From contig CAZQCG010000026.1 of NCBI GenBank assembly GCA_964592425.1, positions 10,479 to 74,478 on the forward strand: a stretch of 64,000 nucleotides of DNA, written 5' to 3'. This stretch comes from Viridilinea sp964592425. GTDB taxonomy: Bacteria > Chloroflexota > Chloroflexia > Chloroflexales > Chloroflexaceae. Numbering within the stretch: the stretch's first letter is position 1; each line of letters begins with the position of its first letter. Below the pieces are notes generated by a model. That model made no database searches, was not told where the DNA came from, and saw only the letters and a list, made by a program, of their open reading frames with translations. Shown one piece after another: positions 34,842 through 43,539 of the stretch. The translations under genes and the position numbers were made by a program.

Positions 34842-35832
34842 GGTGCCTCATACTTTCAGCCAGCCATATGCGCAGATCAAGTAGGAAGGTAGTGGCCTGT
34901 GCGTGGTCGATCAAACGGGCATCGTAGCTGAGGGTCAACCAGGCCAGTGGGAGCATCTGCATACCGGTTGCGCCAACAACCACCCGGCTTTCTGGTGCTC
35001 CCAGGCTGAGGGTTGCAGCCGTGTCGGGGAGGGGCGGTACCGCAGTGTACCGCCCTTGCCCTGGGGCCAGGCTGACAATGGCGAAGGTCGCTTCACTCAC
35101 GGGGGCCGCAGGGGCTGCCAGCGCCCGGGCCATGCCGCGCAGGGTCAGGTCGCCAGCATCATGCACCAGGCGCCATTCCAGGCCATGGGCCGCAGGTGCA
35201 GCGACCGCCAGGTGCAGCCGGCGGCGCAGGATGGCCACGTCACCGCCCCATGCGCCGTTGAGCGTGGGGTGCTGTGGTAAAACCTCGGCGCTTGCTGCGC
35301 AGACGAGGGTCGTCAGGCTCAAGGGCAGCCGTCGCAGACGGTAGGCTTCGCCCAGACGCCCCAGCAGCGCTATGGCTGCGTCCAGCTCAACCTCGATGGT
35401 AGTTGTGGCGACAGGTATGGTGGCAGGCAGCTCGCGTAGTGCCACACCAATTGTGCTGGTGGCACCCGGTGCGGGCGCGAGGTACGCTGGCTGTTCCGCC
35501 ACTAGTACAGCCTGCCGAAAGTTCGCAGGCAGTTGTGGCTCGGCTGCGCGACCGTCTTGCCCGCTCAGGCCGGATGCGGGCGGGACGCCCGCGCTCCCAG
35601 GAACCCCCAGCGAACTGCTGGGATGGTGTACTAGCGTAGTGCTGGCGAACGGGGCGGGTACCGCTGAGGCAGCCTGGTGGATGCGCACATCGGCGGCACC
35701 GATCCGCCCGTGGGGACCGCTGCCCGTGATGCTGGCCAGGTCGATCTGCTGCTCCAGGGCGATGCGCCGGGCCAGGGGTGTGGCCCGCAGGCGTCGCGTG
35801 CCTAAAGGGGGCCTTGGTGCTCCGGGATGCAT
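34834..35832 (-). CDS. Degenerate 2-oxoacid dehydrogenase E2-like acyltransferase with repeat insertion
   Basis: 332 residues. No lipoyl domain is present. The N-terminus is a peripheral subunit-binding domain (about 15-52; ATPLARRIALEQQIDL and GSGPHGRIGAADV). Residues 67-109 are encoded by the dispersed element at 35502-35634 and are not part of the family. The acyltransferase domain follows (about 120-330). The catalytic motif, normally DHRxxDG, reads DARLIDH: Ala305 replaces the essential His and His310 replaces Gly. Coenzyme A-dependent acyl transfer is therefore unlikely. It starts 4 nt after the recG stop. It may be a scaffold for E1/E3 partners or a decaying paralog. Confidence 0.75.
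   Translation of the reverse strand: MHPGAPRPPLGTRRLRATPLARRIALEQQIDLASITGSGPHGRIGAADVRIHQAASAVPAPFASTTLVHHPSSSLGVPGSAGVPPASGLSGQDGRAAEPQLPANFRQAVLVAEQPAYLAPAPGATSTIGVALRELPATIPVATTTIEVELDAAIALLGRLGEAYRLRRLPLSLTTLVCAASAEVLPQHPTLNGAWGGDVAILRRRLHLAVAAPAAHGLEWRLVHDAGDLTLRGMARALAAPAAPVSEATFAIVSLAPGQGRYTAVPPLPDTAATLSLGAPESRVVVGATGMQMLPLAWLTLSYDARLIDHAQATTFLLDLRIWLAESMRHHG
35502..35634. repeat. CTAGTACA-ended 133-bp element inside a coding region
   Basis: It has perfect 8-bp inverted ends (CTAGTACA at 35502-35509, TGTACTAG at 35627-35634) and three internal hairpins: GCCTGC/GCAGGC near the left end, GCGGGCG/CGCCCGC in the centre and CCCAGC/GCTGGG near the right end. If the outer CTAG is a 4-bp target duplication, the net insertion is 129 bp, exactly 43 codons, so the host E2-like frame remains open. 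Confidence 0.85.
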
Positions 35833-35835
35833 AGT

Positions 35836-38445
35836 TTAACCTGTCTTGACCGCTTCAGCCCAGGCGGCCTCCATCTTCTGCTTGAGGCGGGCGTGCTCGG
35901 GATGGGCAAGCTGTCCATCCTCGGCCAGAATCGCCTCGGCCTCGGCGCGGGCTGCCAGTAGCAGGCGCGTATCAGCCAGGCGGGCCACCTTCAGGTCGGG
36001 CGTACCACTCTGGCGTGTGCCGAAGAACTCGCCAGGCCCACGCAGTTCCAGGTCGATCTCGGCCAGCTTGAAGCCGTCGCTCGTCTGCTCAATCGCCGTC
36101 AAGCGGCGGCGGGTGACCTCGTTATCGTCTTTGTCGCTGACCAGGATACAGTAGCTCTGGTGCTGTCCGCGCCCGACCCGCCCGCGAAACTGGTGCAACT
36201 GGGCCAGGCCAAAACGCTCGGCTCCTTCGATCATGATCGTCGAGGCATTGGGGATATCGATGCCCACCTCGATCACCGCCGTCGCCACCAGCAGGTCGAA
36301 CTGGCGCTCACGAAAGGCGACCATCACCTCGTCTTTCTCACGCGGCAGCATGCGCCCATGCAGCAGAGCGACACGGAGATCGGGAAAGATCTCTGACTGC
36401 AAGGTTGTGTACATCTCTTCCGCCGAGGGCAGATCGACCTTTTCACTCTCCTCAACCAGTGGACAGATCACAAAAGCCTGGCGACCTTTTGCGATCTCTT
36501 TGCGCAGATGGCGATAGGCTTTTTCACGCTCGGCCTTGCGCAGCCAGCGGGTACGAATGGCCTGCCGCCCAGGTGGCAACTCGTCAAGGATCGAGGTATC
36601 GAGGTCGCCATAGATGGTCATGGTCAGGGTTCGCGGGATGGGTGTGGCGGTCATCACCAGCATATGCGGCTGAAAGCCCTTATCGCGCAGGCGCTGGCGC
36701 TGTTCAACGCCGAAGCGGTGCTGCTCATCAACCACCACCAGGCCCAGGCTGTTGAAGCGCACACCCTCGGTAATCAGGGCGTGGGTACCGATGACCAGAT
36801 CGACCTCGCCGGCGGCGATTGCTTCGAGCGTGCGTCGGCGTTCGCGCGCCCCAAGGCTACCAGTGAGCAGGGCCACGCGCACGCCCTGGCCAGCCTGATC
36901 CTCCTCGTCGGTCATGCCGAGCAGAGCTTTAATCTCGGCCAGGCGGGCCGCCTGTTCCGGCTCAAGCCGGCTACGCCAATCAGCGTCGGGGCTGACCTGC
37001 TGCGCCTGGCGGGGGATGGGCAGCCGGCTCAGCAACTGGCGCAGCCCTTTGTAGTGCTGTTCGGCGAGGATCTCGGTGGGAGCCATGAGGGCACCCTGGA
37101 AGCCATGGCCGATGGCCTGCACCAGGGCCGCTGCGGCCACCGCTGTCTTGCCCGAACCAACATCGCCCTGGAGCAGGCGGGCCATGGGGATGTGGCGATC
37201 GAGATCGGCGAAGATCTGGGCGAGGGATCGCTGCTGTGCCCCGGTTAGGCTGAAGGGCAACTGGGCTTGAAAGGCAGCATGCAACTCGGCCAGGTGGGGC
37301 AATTTGTAGCCCAGTTCCTGCTGCGAGAGGATGCGTCGTTGCACGACGCCCAGCTGGATGGAGAGAAACTCGTCGAAGGCGAGCCGATCACGGGCGCGGG
37401 CCAGTTGCAGTTCGTTATCGGGATAGTGGATCTGGGCCAGGGCTGGCCCGAGCTCGAGCATGCCGCGCCGCTCGCGCACCGCTGCAGGCAGGTGGTCAAC
37501 CAGGCGTGGCGTAACCAGGTCAACCACCTGTTTGATGATCTTGCGGGCATTGCGCTCGATCAGCCCTTTGGTGAGCGGATGCACCGGCACCAGGCGCCCG
37601 GTATGCAATCCATCGGCATCGGGGAGATAGGGCTCCCAGGTCGGCGTGGTCATCTGGCGCATGCCATTGAAGGAAGTGACCTTGCCGCTGATGGTGAGCT
37701 TGCGCCCGACAGAGAACTGGCGGGCCAGCCAGGGCTGGTTGAAATAGACAACCTTGAGCGAGCCGCTCTCGTCGCTGAGCAACATTTCAACCCGTGGCCG
37801 TGGCCCGCCAGCCAGGCGCACATCACTCACTTCACCGACGACGGTGGCCGTTGTGCCGATCTGCAGGTCGGCGATGCCTTTGTGGGTGGAGAAGTCGTCG
37901 TAGCGATGGGGGAAGTGGTAGAGCAGATCCTCGACGGTGCGCAGGCCGAGGCGCTTGAAGGCGCTGACATCCTTACGCGTCATACCCGGCACCTGCTCCA
38001 GCGAGTCGCTCAACCCCAACTCATTGCCGGTCGCTGCCGGCAGCGGCTTAGGGGCGGCCCGCGCCTTCGGTGTGGCAGGCCGAGGGGGCGTCTCGCCAGC
38101 CGGAGCATTGGTGGTGGCCTTCGACTTACTGCGCGGCTTCTTCGGCGCTGGTTGATCGGGTGCAGGCGGCTCAGGCAGCGCCGGAAGCGTGCGGAAAAAG
38201 GTACGTAAACGCTCAAGGGCCTCGCTCAAACGCTGCTGGCGTACAGTGAGAGGCTGGCTGCGATAGTCCGCCAGCAGGCCGAGCACCTTCTGGAGTTCCG
38301 CTTCAGCACCGAAGGCCCCGGCATGGGCCTGCCAGTATGCCAGGTAGGCTTCGAGGCCGCCCTGCACGGCACCATCATCAGCGCCGCGCTCCAGTTCAGC
38401 GGCGAGCACCTTGCCCAGAGCGATGATCTGCTCACGCTGTTGCAT
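35836..38445 (-). CDS. recG: ATP-dependent DNA helicase RecG
   Basis: 869 residues, longer than the usual 690 or so because of an N-terminal extension. Residues 1-100 are helical, and about 100-145 are a Pro/Ala/Lys-rich linker. The canonical part starts near LEQVPGMTRKDVSAFKRLGLRTVEDLLYHFP (quoted as start and end only: LEQVPGM and LLYHFP). The wedge OB domain follows (TTATVVGEVSDV). The helicase core has Walker A GDVGSGKTAVAAAAL, the VVVDEQHRFGVEQR DExH-type box, MTATPIPRT and the QxxGRxGR-like FRGRVGRG. RecG remodels stalled forks and Holliday junctions. The degV gene lies 16 nt upstream and the E2-like gene 4 nt downstream, suggesting one operon. Confidence 0.95.
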   Translation of the reverse strand: MQQREQIIALGKVLAAELERGADDGAVQGGLEAYLAYWQAHAGAFGAEAELQKVLGLLADYRSQPLTVRQQRLSEALERLRTFFRTLPALPEPPAPDQPAPKKPRSKSKATTNAPAGETPPRPATPKARAAPKPLPAATGNELGLSDSLEQVPGMTRKDVSAFKRLGLRTVEDLLYHFPHRYDDFSTHKGIADLQIGTTATVVGEVSDVRLAGGPRPRVEMLLSDESGSLKVVYFNQPWLARQFSVGRKLTISGKVTSFNGMRQMTTPTWEPYLPDADGLHTGRLVPVHPLTKGLIERNARKIIKQVVDLVTPRLVDHLPAAVRERRGMLELGPALAQIHYPDNELQLARARDRLAFDEFLSIQLGVVQRRILSQQELGYKLPHLAELHAAFQAQLPFSLTGAQQRSLAQIFADLDRHIPMARLLQGDVGSGKTAVAAAALVQAIGHGFQGALMAPTEILAEQHYKGLRQLLSRLPIPRQAQQVSPDADWRSRLEPEQAARLAEIKALLGMTDEEDQAGQGVRVALLTGSLGARERRRTLEAIAAGEVDLVIGTHALITEGVRFNSLGLVVVDEQHRFGVEQRQRLRDKGFQPHMLVMTATPIPRTLTMTIYGDLDTSILDELPPGRQAIRTRWLRKAEREKAYRHLRKEIAKGRQAFVICPLVEESEKVDLPSAEEMYTTLQSEIFPDLRVALLHGRMLPREKDEVMVAFRERQFDLLVATAVIEVGIDIPNASTIMIEGAERFGLAQLHQFRGRVGRGQHQSYCILVSDKDDNEVTRRRLTAIEQTSDGFKLAEIDLELRGPGEFFGTRQSGTPDLKVARLADTRLLLAARAEAEAILAEDGQLAHPEHARLKQKMEAAWAEAVKTG

Positions 38446-38460
38446 AGGTCGCCGGACAGT

Positions 38461-39315
38461 TCAACTCTCCTCAAGGCCCTCGAAGACGGTCACGCCCATA
38501 GCACCGGGCCCAAGGTGGGCCGCAATGGCCGGGCCGAAGCGGGCGACTCGCACGCGATCGCGCGGAAAGATCGGATCAACCTTCTCCAGCAACTTTTCGA
38601 CATCTTCGCTGGTGTTGGCATAGAGCACGGTCACTTCCTGCACACGGGGAAAATCCTCGATAAAGGTGAAGAGACCTTCGATCGCCTTGGCGCGGGTACG
38701 GGTACGCTCATAGGGCACAATCTCGCCTTCGTCAAGGATGAGCAGGGGCTTGATGCGCTGCATCGAGCCGAGCACCGAGCCAGCCAGGGTCAGGCGGCCA
38801 CTTGCCTCAAGGTACTCCATCGTATCAAGAAAGAAGACCACATGGGTATGGCGAATGTTGGCATGGATGAGCCGGCTAATCTCATCGGGGTGGGCCCCTT
38901 CGCGAGCGGCATTGGCGGCGGCCAGCACCACCGAACCCTGCCCACACGAGGCCGACTTGCTGTCCACCAACTCGATGCGGGTCGTGCTGGCGGGCAGGCG
39001 GGCCTTGGCAGCGGCGGCCTGCTGGTGCAACGAGCCGAGGCGCGTACCCATATGAATGGAAAAGACATAGTCCACATCACTGATCAGGCGTCGGTACACC
39101 TGTTCAAAGACTGTGGATGAAGGTGCTATGACGCGCAGGCGATGGTAATCACCGGCCATCAACTCATAGAGTTGATCTTCGGCAATATCCACGCCGACAC
39201 GCAGCAACTTCTCGTCCAACTCGACCAGCAGCGGCACTACTTCGATGCCCAATTCCTGGGCCTGGTCGAAGGCGAGATCGGCTGCGCCATCAGTAACAAT
39301 GATAATCTTCGGCAT
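38461..39315 (-). CDS. DegV-family fatty-acid-binding protein
   Basis: 284 residues with the family opening IIIVTDGAADLAFDQA, the VIAPSSTVFEQVYRRL segment, VFSIHMGTRLGSLHQQA and the central LVDSKSASCGQGSVVLAAA. DegV proteins bind a fatty acid in a pocket between two domains, and some act as FakB partners of a fatty-acid kinase that feeds exogenous fatty acids into phospholipids. No FakA kinase gene is present in the window. Here it is the first gene of the leftward unit with recG, an arrangement seen in other Gram-positive-type genomes only loosely. Confidence 0.88.
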   Translation of the reverse strand: MPKIIIVTDGAADLAFDQAQELGIEVVPLLVELDEKLLRVGVDIAEDQLYELMAGDYHRLRVIAPSSTVFEQVYRRLISDVDYVFSIHMGTRLGSLHQQAAAAKARLPASTTRIELVDSKSASCGQGSVVLAAANAAREGAHPDEISRLIHANIRHTHVVFFLDTMEYLEASGRLTLAGSVLGSMQRIKPLLILDEGEIVPYERTRTRAKAIEGLFTFIEDFPRVQEVTVLYANTSEDVEKLLEKVDPIFPRDRVRVARFGPAIAAHLGPGAMGVTVFEGLEES

Positions 39316-39370
39316 ACATACCCTGCCAACGTCCGTCCGCCACCCGTGAGGGTTGTGTGACGGTAACGGT

Positions 39371-39399
39371 TTGCCAAAGCTGCTTCAGTATGGTATAGT
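39371..39399 (+). promoter_or_regulatory. Sigma-70-type promoter of rpmB
   Basis: TTGCCA (39371-39376), a 17-bp spacer and TATAGT (39394-39399), each five of six to consensus. The predicted start gives a leader of about 40 nt before the rpmB ATG. Confidence 0.7.
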
Positions 39400-39447
39400 C
39401 AAACCGAGGTAGCGTCTCATTTTTGCGAACGCCGGAGCTAAACGATC

Positions 39448-39633
39448 ATGGCCAAGTGTGACATCTGTGGAAAGAGCCCTTCGTTTGGGCATAACGTGAG
39501 CTTTTCAAAGCGCCGTACCAATCGCATGTGGCATCCCAACGTACAGAAAACGACGGTTATCAACAAAGACGGCTCGAAGGTTCAGGTGCGTATGTGTACT
39601 CAATGTATGCGTACAGCCGTCAAAGCGCGTTAA
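39448..39633 (+). CDS. rpmB: 50S ribosomal protein L28
   Basis: The 61-residue protein has the L28 signature MAKCDICGKSP, HNVSFSKRRTNRMWHPN and the C-terminal MCTQCMRTAVKA. Cys4, Cys7, Cys50 and Cys53 form a zinc ribbon, so this is the zinc-containing L28 form. It belongs to the large ribosomal subunit. It is monocistronic, with its own promoter and a strong hairpin downstream. Confidence 0.97.
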   Translation: MAKCDICGKSPSFGHNVSFSKRRTNRMWHPNVQKTTVINKDGSKVQVRMCTQCMRTAVKAR

Positions 39634-39680
39634 CAAGTTGCGGGGGGCTCAAAAAGCCAGAAGCAGCTGCGCAAAATCAG

Positions 39681-39715
39681 AGGCCGGGGTCCAGGATGTG
39701 GACCCTGGCCTCTTG
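39681..39715 (+). terminator. Terminator-like hairpin after rpmB
   Basis: A 15-bp stem with one G-T pair (39681-39695 with 39701-39715) and a 5-nt loop lies 47 nt after the stop. The sequence after it is moderately T-rich (TGATTCATTGCTTT). Confidence 0.65.
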
Positions 39716-39839
39716 ATTCATTGCTTTGGGCTATGGCACGGGCCGATCCGATCGCTGAATGTTAAGCTCAATCTTGCTTATGCGCAAGGTTTTAGTACGA
39801 ACCTGACTATTATAGCGGAACGCTGCGGGCCATGCAACC

Positions 39840-40769
39840 TCAGATCGACGTAACATATTCGAGCCAGCCGCGCTGATCCTCACACGCACCCTCAACCAGG
39901 GCAAAAAAGGCTGCCTGCACCTCACCCGTGATCGGCCCACGCCGCCCGGGTCCGACGCTGATACGGTCAACCGAGCGGATGGGGGTAACTTCGGCGGCGG
40001 TGCCGGTAAAGAAGAGCTCGTCGGCCAGGTAGAGCATTTCGCGCGGAATGGCCTGCTGGCGCACCTTCACCCCTAGTTCGCTGAGCAGGTGAATCACCGT
40101 ATCGCGGGTGATACCGCCCAGAATCGAGGAGCTGATCGGCGGGGTATAGACGACCCCGTCGCGCACCACGAAGAGGTTTTCGCCACTGCCTTCGCTGACC
40201 TGGCCGCTGCTGTCGAGGGCGATGCCCTCGGCGTAGCCATTAGCGATGGCCTCCATCTTGATCAGCTGCGAGTTGAGGTAATTACCGCCGGCCTTTGACA
40301 TCGCCGGGAGCGTATTAGGGGCAAAGCGGTTCCACGAGGAGATGCACACATCGACACCCTGCTCCATCGCCTCGGCACCGAGATACTTGCCCCATTCGAT
40401 GGTCGCAATGGCCACTTCGACCGGATTGTGCTGCGGGTTGACCCCGATCTCGCCGTAACCACGAAAAACCACCGGACGAATGTAGCCTGCCTGCAGCCGG
40501 TTGGCCCGCACCGTCTCCTTAACAGCCGTCACCAACTCGTCCAGGCTGTAGGGCACTTCGGTGCGATAGATGCGCGCCGATTCGATCAGCCGGCGCATAT
40601 GGTCGGTCAGGCGAAAAACCGCCGTCCCACGGGGGGTCGCATAGCAGCGGATGCCCTCAAAAAAGCTGCTGCCGTAATGCACCACATGGGCCAGCACATG
40701 GATGCGCGCCTCGTCCCAGGCCACCAACTTCCCATTAAACCAGATGAACTCCATTGCCTTGAGCGCCAT
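39840..40769 (-). CDS. ilvE: Branched-chain amino acid aminotransferase
   Basis: 309 residues of fold type IV PLP enzyme. Signatures are FFEGIRCYATPRGTAVFRL, the lysine-bearing SKAGGNYLNSQLIK (Lys159 as Schiff base), EGSGENLFVVRDG and LGGITRDTVI. It transfers amino groups between glutamate and leucine, isoleucine or valine as the final step of their synthesis. It is the last gene of a leftward trio with the MBL hydrolase and rdgB, 33 nt after the hydrolase. Confidence 0.95.
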   Translation of the reverse strand: MALKAMEFIWFNGKLVAWDEARIHVLAHVVHYGSSFFEGIRCYATPRGTAVFRLTDHMRRLIESARIYRTEVPYSLDELVTAVKETVRANRLQAGYIRPVVFRGYGEIGVNPQHNPVEVAIATIEWGKYLGAEAMEQGVDVCISSWNRFAPNTLPAMSKAGGNYLNSQLIKMEAIANGYAEGIALDSSGQVSEGSGENLFVVRDGVVYTPPISSSILGGITRDTVIHLLSELGVKVRQQAIPREMLYLADELFFTGTAAEVTPIRSVDRISVGPGRRGPITGEVQAAFFALVEGACEDQRGWLEYVTSI

Positions 40770-40802
40770 AATCGTTGACTCCTGAAGGTTTAGGTAGAAC
40801 CG

Positions 40803-41630
40803 TTACAGTTCAAACAGACTGGTCTGTACCAGACGGCGGTCGTCGCTGCGCCAGGTTGGTGCGCCAGCCGGGCCACGGGATGAGCGGCGCGGCAACACAC
40901 CAAGTTCGATGCCACGTAGGCCAGCCAGGCTCAGTACCCGGCCTACGCTGGCTACAGCGATACGTGGGCTATTGCTTTGCGCGGAGAGGTGCGCGAGCCA
41001 GGCGACGCAGGGGCCGGCACATGAGCGGGCCAGTAACTCGCCGCACTGCACATTGTCGAGATGGCCGCGGTTGCCCAGAATGCGCTGCTGGAGCGCACGA
41101 GGATAGGGGCCGGAGCGCAGCAATTCACGGTCGTGGTTCGCCTCAACCACCAGCAGGTCGGCCCCATGCAGGGCTGTCACGGTCGCTGCGTCCCAACTAC
41201 CCAGGTCGATGGCCACGGCGACAGCGGCATCACCGGCCCTGATGCGATAGCCGACGGGGTCGGCGGCGTCGTGGGCAACCCGAAAACTGCTGAGGTCAAA
41301 GGGGCCAAGGGTGGCCCGCTCGCCAACCGGCAGCAGCTCTACGTTCAGGCCAGCCAGCTCAGTGCCGAGGGCGTCGTGGGTGGCCTGGTTGCAGATAAGT
41401 GGCACGCCGTAGCGCCGGGCCAGAGCAGCGGCACTAAGGGCATGGTCGTGGTGCTCGTGAGTCAGAGCCAGGGCACGGATCTGACTCGGCGCAAGGCCCT
41501 GGTAGCGCAGCAGAGCCTCAAGCGTGCGCAGGGCGATGCCGCAGTCGATCAGCAGGGCTGTTTCGCCGTAACGGGCCAGCAGGGCGTTACCGCTACTACC
41601 GCTCGCCAATGATGTGACTGCCAGACTCAC
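40803..41630 (-). CDS. MBL-fold metallo-hydrolase (YycJ/WalJ-like)
   Basis: 275 residues. The metal motif THEHHDH (57-63) provides the two-metal site, with further ligands in FRVAHDA, IDLGSW and the region LVVEANHD. The start SLAVTSLASGSSGNALL matches the YycJ-type group of phosphodiesterase-like proteins, which have been linked to DNA repair or cell-wall stress in Bacillota. The C-terminal tail ends SLFEL, and a final helix is plausible. No substrate is assigned. It lies between rdgB and ilvE on the same strand. Confidence 0.85.
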   Translation of the reverse strand: MSLAVTSLASGSSGNALLARYGETALLIDCGIALRTLEALLRYQGLAPSQIRALALTHEHHDHALSAAALARRYGVPLICNQATHDALGTELAGLNVELLPVGERATLGPFDLSSFRVAHDAADPVGYRIRAGDAAVAVAIDLGSWDAATVTALHGADLLVVEANHDRELLRSGPYPRALQQRILGNRGHLDNVQCGELLARSCAGPCVAWLAHLSAQSNSPRIAVASVGRVLSLAGLRGIELGVLPRRSSRGPAGAPTWRSDDRRLVQTSLFEL

Positions 41631-41674
41631 TGGTTGGTTACTACCAGTATAGGGGTGGAGGTGTGGGGCATGGC

Positions 41675-42271
41675 TTAGCCTTCATAGGCCCAGTGTGCAA
41701 GCACCTCGCGGGCGGCGCGGGCCGCTTCGGCGCGGTGGCTAATCTGGTTCTTGCGTTCAGCGGGCAACTCGGCCAGGGTCGCATCTTCGTCAAGCAGGTA
41801 AAAGAGCGGGTCGTAGCCGAAGCCTCCACTACCGCGTGGGGCCAACTCAATCACGCCTGGCAGGTGGCCCTCCACCAGTTCGGGGGCATAGCCGGGACGG
41901 GCCAGGGCAATCACGCAGACGAAGCGCGCCACACGGGCATGCCAGGGCACCTCGCGCAGCTGATCAAGCAGGTAGGCCAGCTGGTCTGCCCCGCTGACGC
42001 CACCATAACGTGCCGAATAGACCCCTGGGGCACCATTGAGGGCGGCCACTTCAAGCCCACTATCGTCGGCCAGGGTGGGCAGACCACTGCGGGTCATATA
42101 GGCCAGCGCCTTGAGGGTGGCATTTTCGGCGAAGGTTGCACCGGTCTCCTCGACCTCCTCGGTGATCCCAAGATCATCAAGGGTGCGCAGCTGCAAGCCC
42201 AGCCCGCTGAAGATAGCGGCGAACTCGCGCAACTTGCCGGGGTTCCGCGTAGCAATGAGTAATTCATGCAT
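41675..42271 (-). CDS. rdgB: Non-canonical purine NTP pyrophosphatase (RdgB/HAM1)
   Basis: 198 residues with the opening ELLIATRNPGKLREF and the motifs TFAENATLKA, LADDSGLEVAALNGAPGVYSAR (core LADDSGLEV) and GSGGFGYDPLF near residues 152-162, all standard for the ITPase family. It hydrolyses dITP, ITP and XTP to monophosphates and so keeps damaged purines out of DNA and RNA. The start codon has no ribosome-binding site; a promoter-like pair places the transcript start only a few bases upstream, so a leaderless mRNA is possible. Confidence 0.95.
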   Translation of the reverse strand: MHELLIATRNPGKLREFAAIFSGLGLQLRTLDDLGITEEVEETGATFAENATLKALAYMTRSGLPTLADDSGLEVAALNGAPGVYSARYGGVSGADQLAYLLDQLREVPWHARVARFVCVIALARPGYAPELVEGHLPGVIELAPRGSGGFGYDPLFYLLDEDATLAELPAERKNQISHRAEAARAAREVLAHWAYEG

Positions 42272-42279
42272 AGGGCCAG

Positions 42280-42308
42280 AGTGTACGCCGCGTAACAGGC
42301 TCTGTCAA
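42280..42308 (-). promoter_or_regulatory. Promoter-like pair immediately before rdgB
   Basis: On the minus strand TTGACA (42303-42308), a 17-bp spacer and TACACT (42280-42285). The expected start is within about 5 nt of the rdgB ATG at 42271, which would make the transcript effectively leaderless. Confidence 0.5.
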
Positions 42309-42457
42309 GGGGCACAAGGCCGATGATTGACGCCCCTGCGTCATCTGAAGTACAATCGTGGTGAGGCGGGCAGCGCAATATTCCATCTGTGGGAGGGCTC
42401 AGGGGCGGGCCTTTGGCCTGACTCTGAAAAGCTACCAGATCATCCTTAATTAGAAAA

Positions 42458-43417
42458 ATGAGCAAAACCAGCTTTGAGCATTCAGTAACTAACGAAGCGA
42501 TCGCCCCATCGACGGTTGCCGGTGAGCTGTTGCGTGCCATGCGTCCGCGCCAGTGGGTGAAGAATCTCTTTGTCTTTGCCGCCCTCGCCTTCTCGGAAGA
42601 GCGGCTCTGGCAATTCTGGCATGATCCACGTCCGCTGCTGAAGGTGAGCGGTGCTTTTGTCGCTTTCTGTATGGCCGCCAGTGCGATCTATCTGGTCAAT
42701 GACCTGGTCGATATTGAAAAGGATCGCGCTCATCCGAAGAAGCGCCACCGCCCCTTCGCCTCGGGCCGGCTTAGCCCAACGATTGGGATGCTTGCTGCTG
42801 TGGCCCTGGTAATAGCACTCATCCCGCTGGCCATCTTCCTCGATCCACGGCTTTATTTCCTGGGCATACTGGTCAGCTATATCTCGATCCAGGGCGTCCT
42901 CTACACGTACTGGCTCAAACATGTTGTCCTGATCGATATTATGGTGCTTGCCGCTGGCTTTGTGCTGCGCACGATCGGTGGCGCGGTAGTGATTGAGGTG
43001 CTGATTACCCCCTGGTTGTTACTCTGTATGCTGCTGCTGGCCCTCTTCCTGGGGATTGGCAAACGCCGCCACGAGTTAACCCTGCTCGAAGATGGGGCTG
43101 GCGAGCATCGGCGCATCCTTCAGGAATATTCGCTGCCAATGCTCGACCAGCTGATGTCGATTGTCACAGCCAGCATTATCATGGCCTACAGCATCACGGT
43201 CTTTCTTGCGCCGGTGGCGCCCCAGGAGCCCTACCCGATGCTGATGCTGAGTATCCCTTTTGTGATCTATGCAATTTTCCGTTACCTCTATCTGATTTAC
43301 CAGCGCGGTGAGGGCGGCGCTCCTGATGAACTGATCCTCAAGGATGCACCGCTCGCTGGCAGTGTGCTGCTCTGGGGCTTGACGGTACTTGGCGTGCTGC
43401 TCTTGTTCCCCAACTAG
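42458..43417 (+). CDS. UbiA-family decaprenyl-phosphate phosphoribosyltransferase-like enzyme
   Basis: 319 residues with about eight or nine hydrophobic helices. The RPRQWVKNLFVFAALAF start and the first Asp-rich loop NDLVDIEKD (81-89), followed by HPKKRHRPFASGRLS, match the 5-phosphoribosyl-1-pyrophosphate:polyprenyl-phosphate transferases rather than menaquinone or chlorophyll UbiA enzymes. The known reaction makes decaprenyl-phosphoryl-phosphoribose, the lipid donor for arabinose in cell-wall glycans. The next gene is an isopentenyl phosphate kinase, so a polyprenyl supply theme is plausible. The start codon has no strong ribosome-binding site. Confidence 0.85.
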   Translation: MSKTSFEHSVTNEAIAPSTVAGELLRAMRPRQWVKNLFVFAALAFSEERLWQFWHDPRPLLKVSGAFVAFCMAASAIYLVNDLVDIEKDRAHPKKRHRPFASGRLSPTIGMLAAVALVIALIPLAIFLDPRLYFLGILVSYISIQGVLYTYWLKHVVLIDIMVLAAGFVLRTIGGAVVIEVLITPWLLLCMLLLALFLGIGKRRHELTLLEDGAGEHRRILQEYSLPMLDQLMSIVTASIIMAYSITVFLAPVAPQEPYPMLMLSIPFVIYAIFRYLYLIYQRGEGGAPDELILKDAPLAGSVLLWGLTVLGVLLLFPN

Positions 43418-43539
43418 AGCGCTTCGCACTGGGGTTGGGGGTTAGGGGAGGGAGTTTACCGTGTCTGGACGCCATCTACAACAGCTGCTCACCTCCTCAA
43501 CGTCACAGATCCTGCAAACCTTGTCGAAACTTCCTACGC

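Noticed and set aside
36508..37248. 246-residue plus-strand reading frame
   Set aside because: It is antisense to the conserved helicase core of recG and shows no family pattern.
39448..39633. LysW carrier protein partner for the LysZ-like kinase
   Set aside because: The small zinc-ribbon protein matches ribosomal protein L28 throughout and lacks the LysW acidic EDWGE-type C-terminus.
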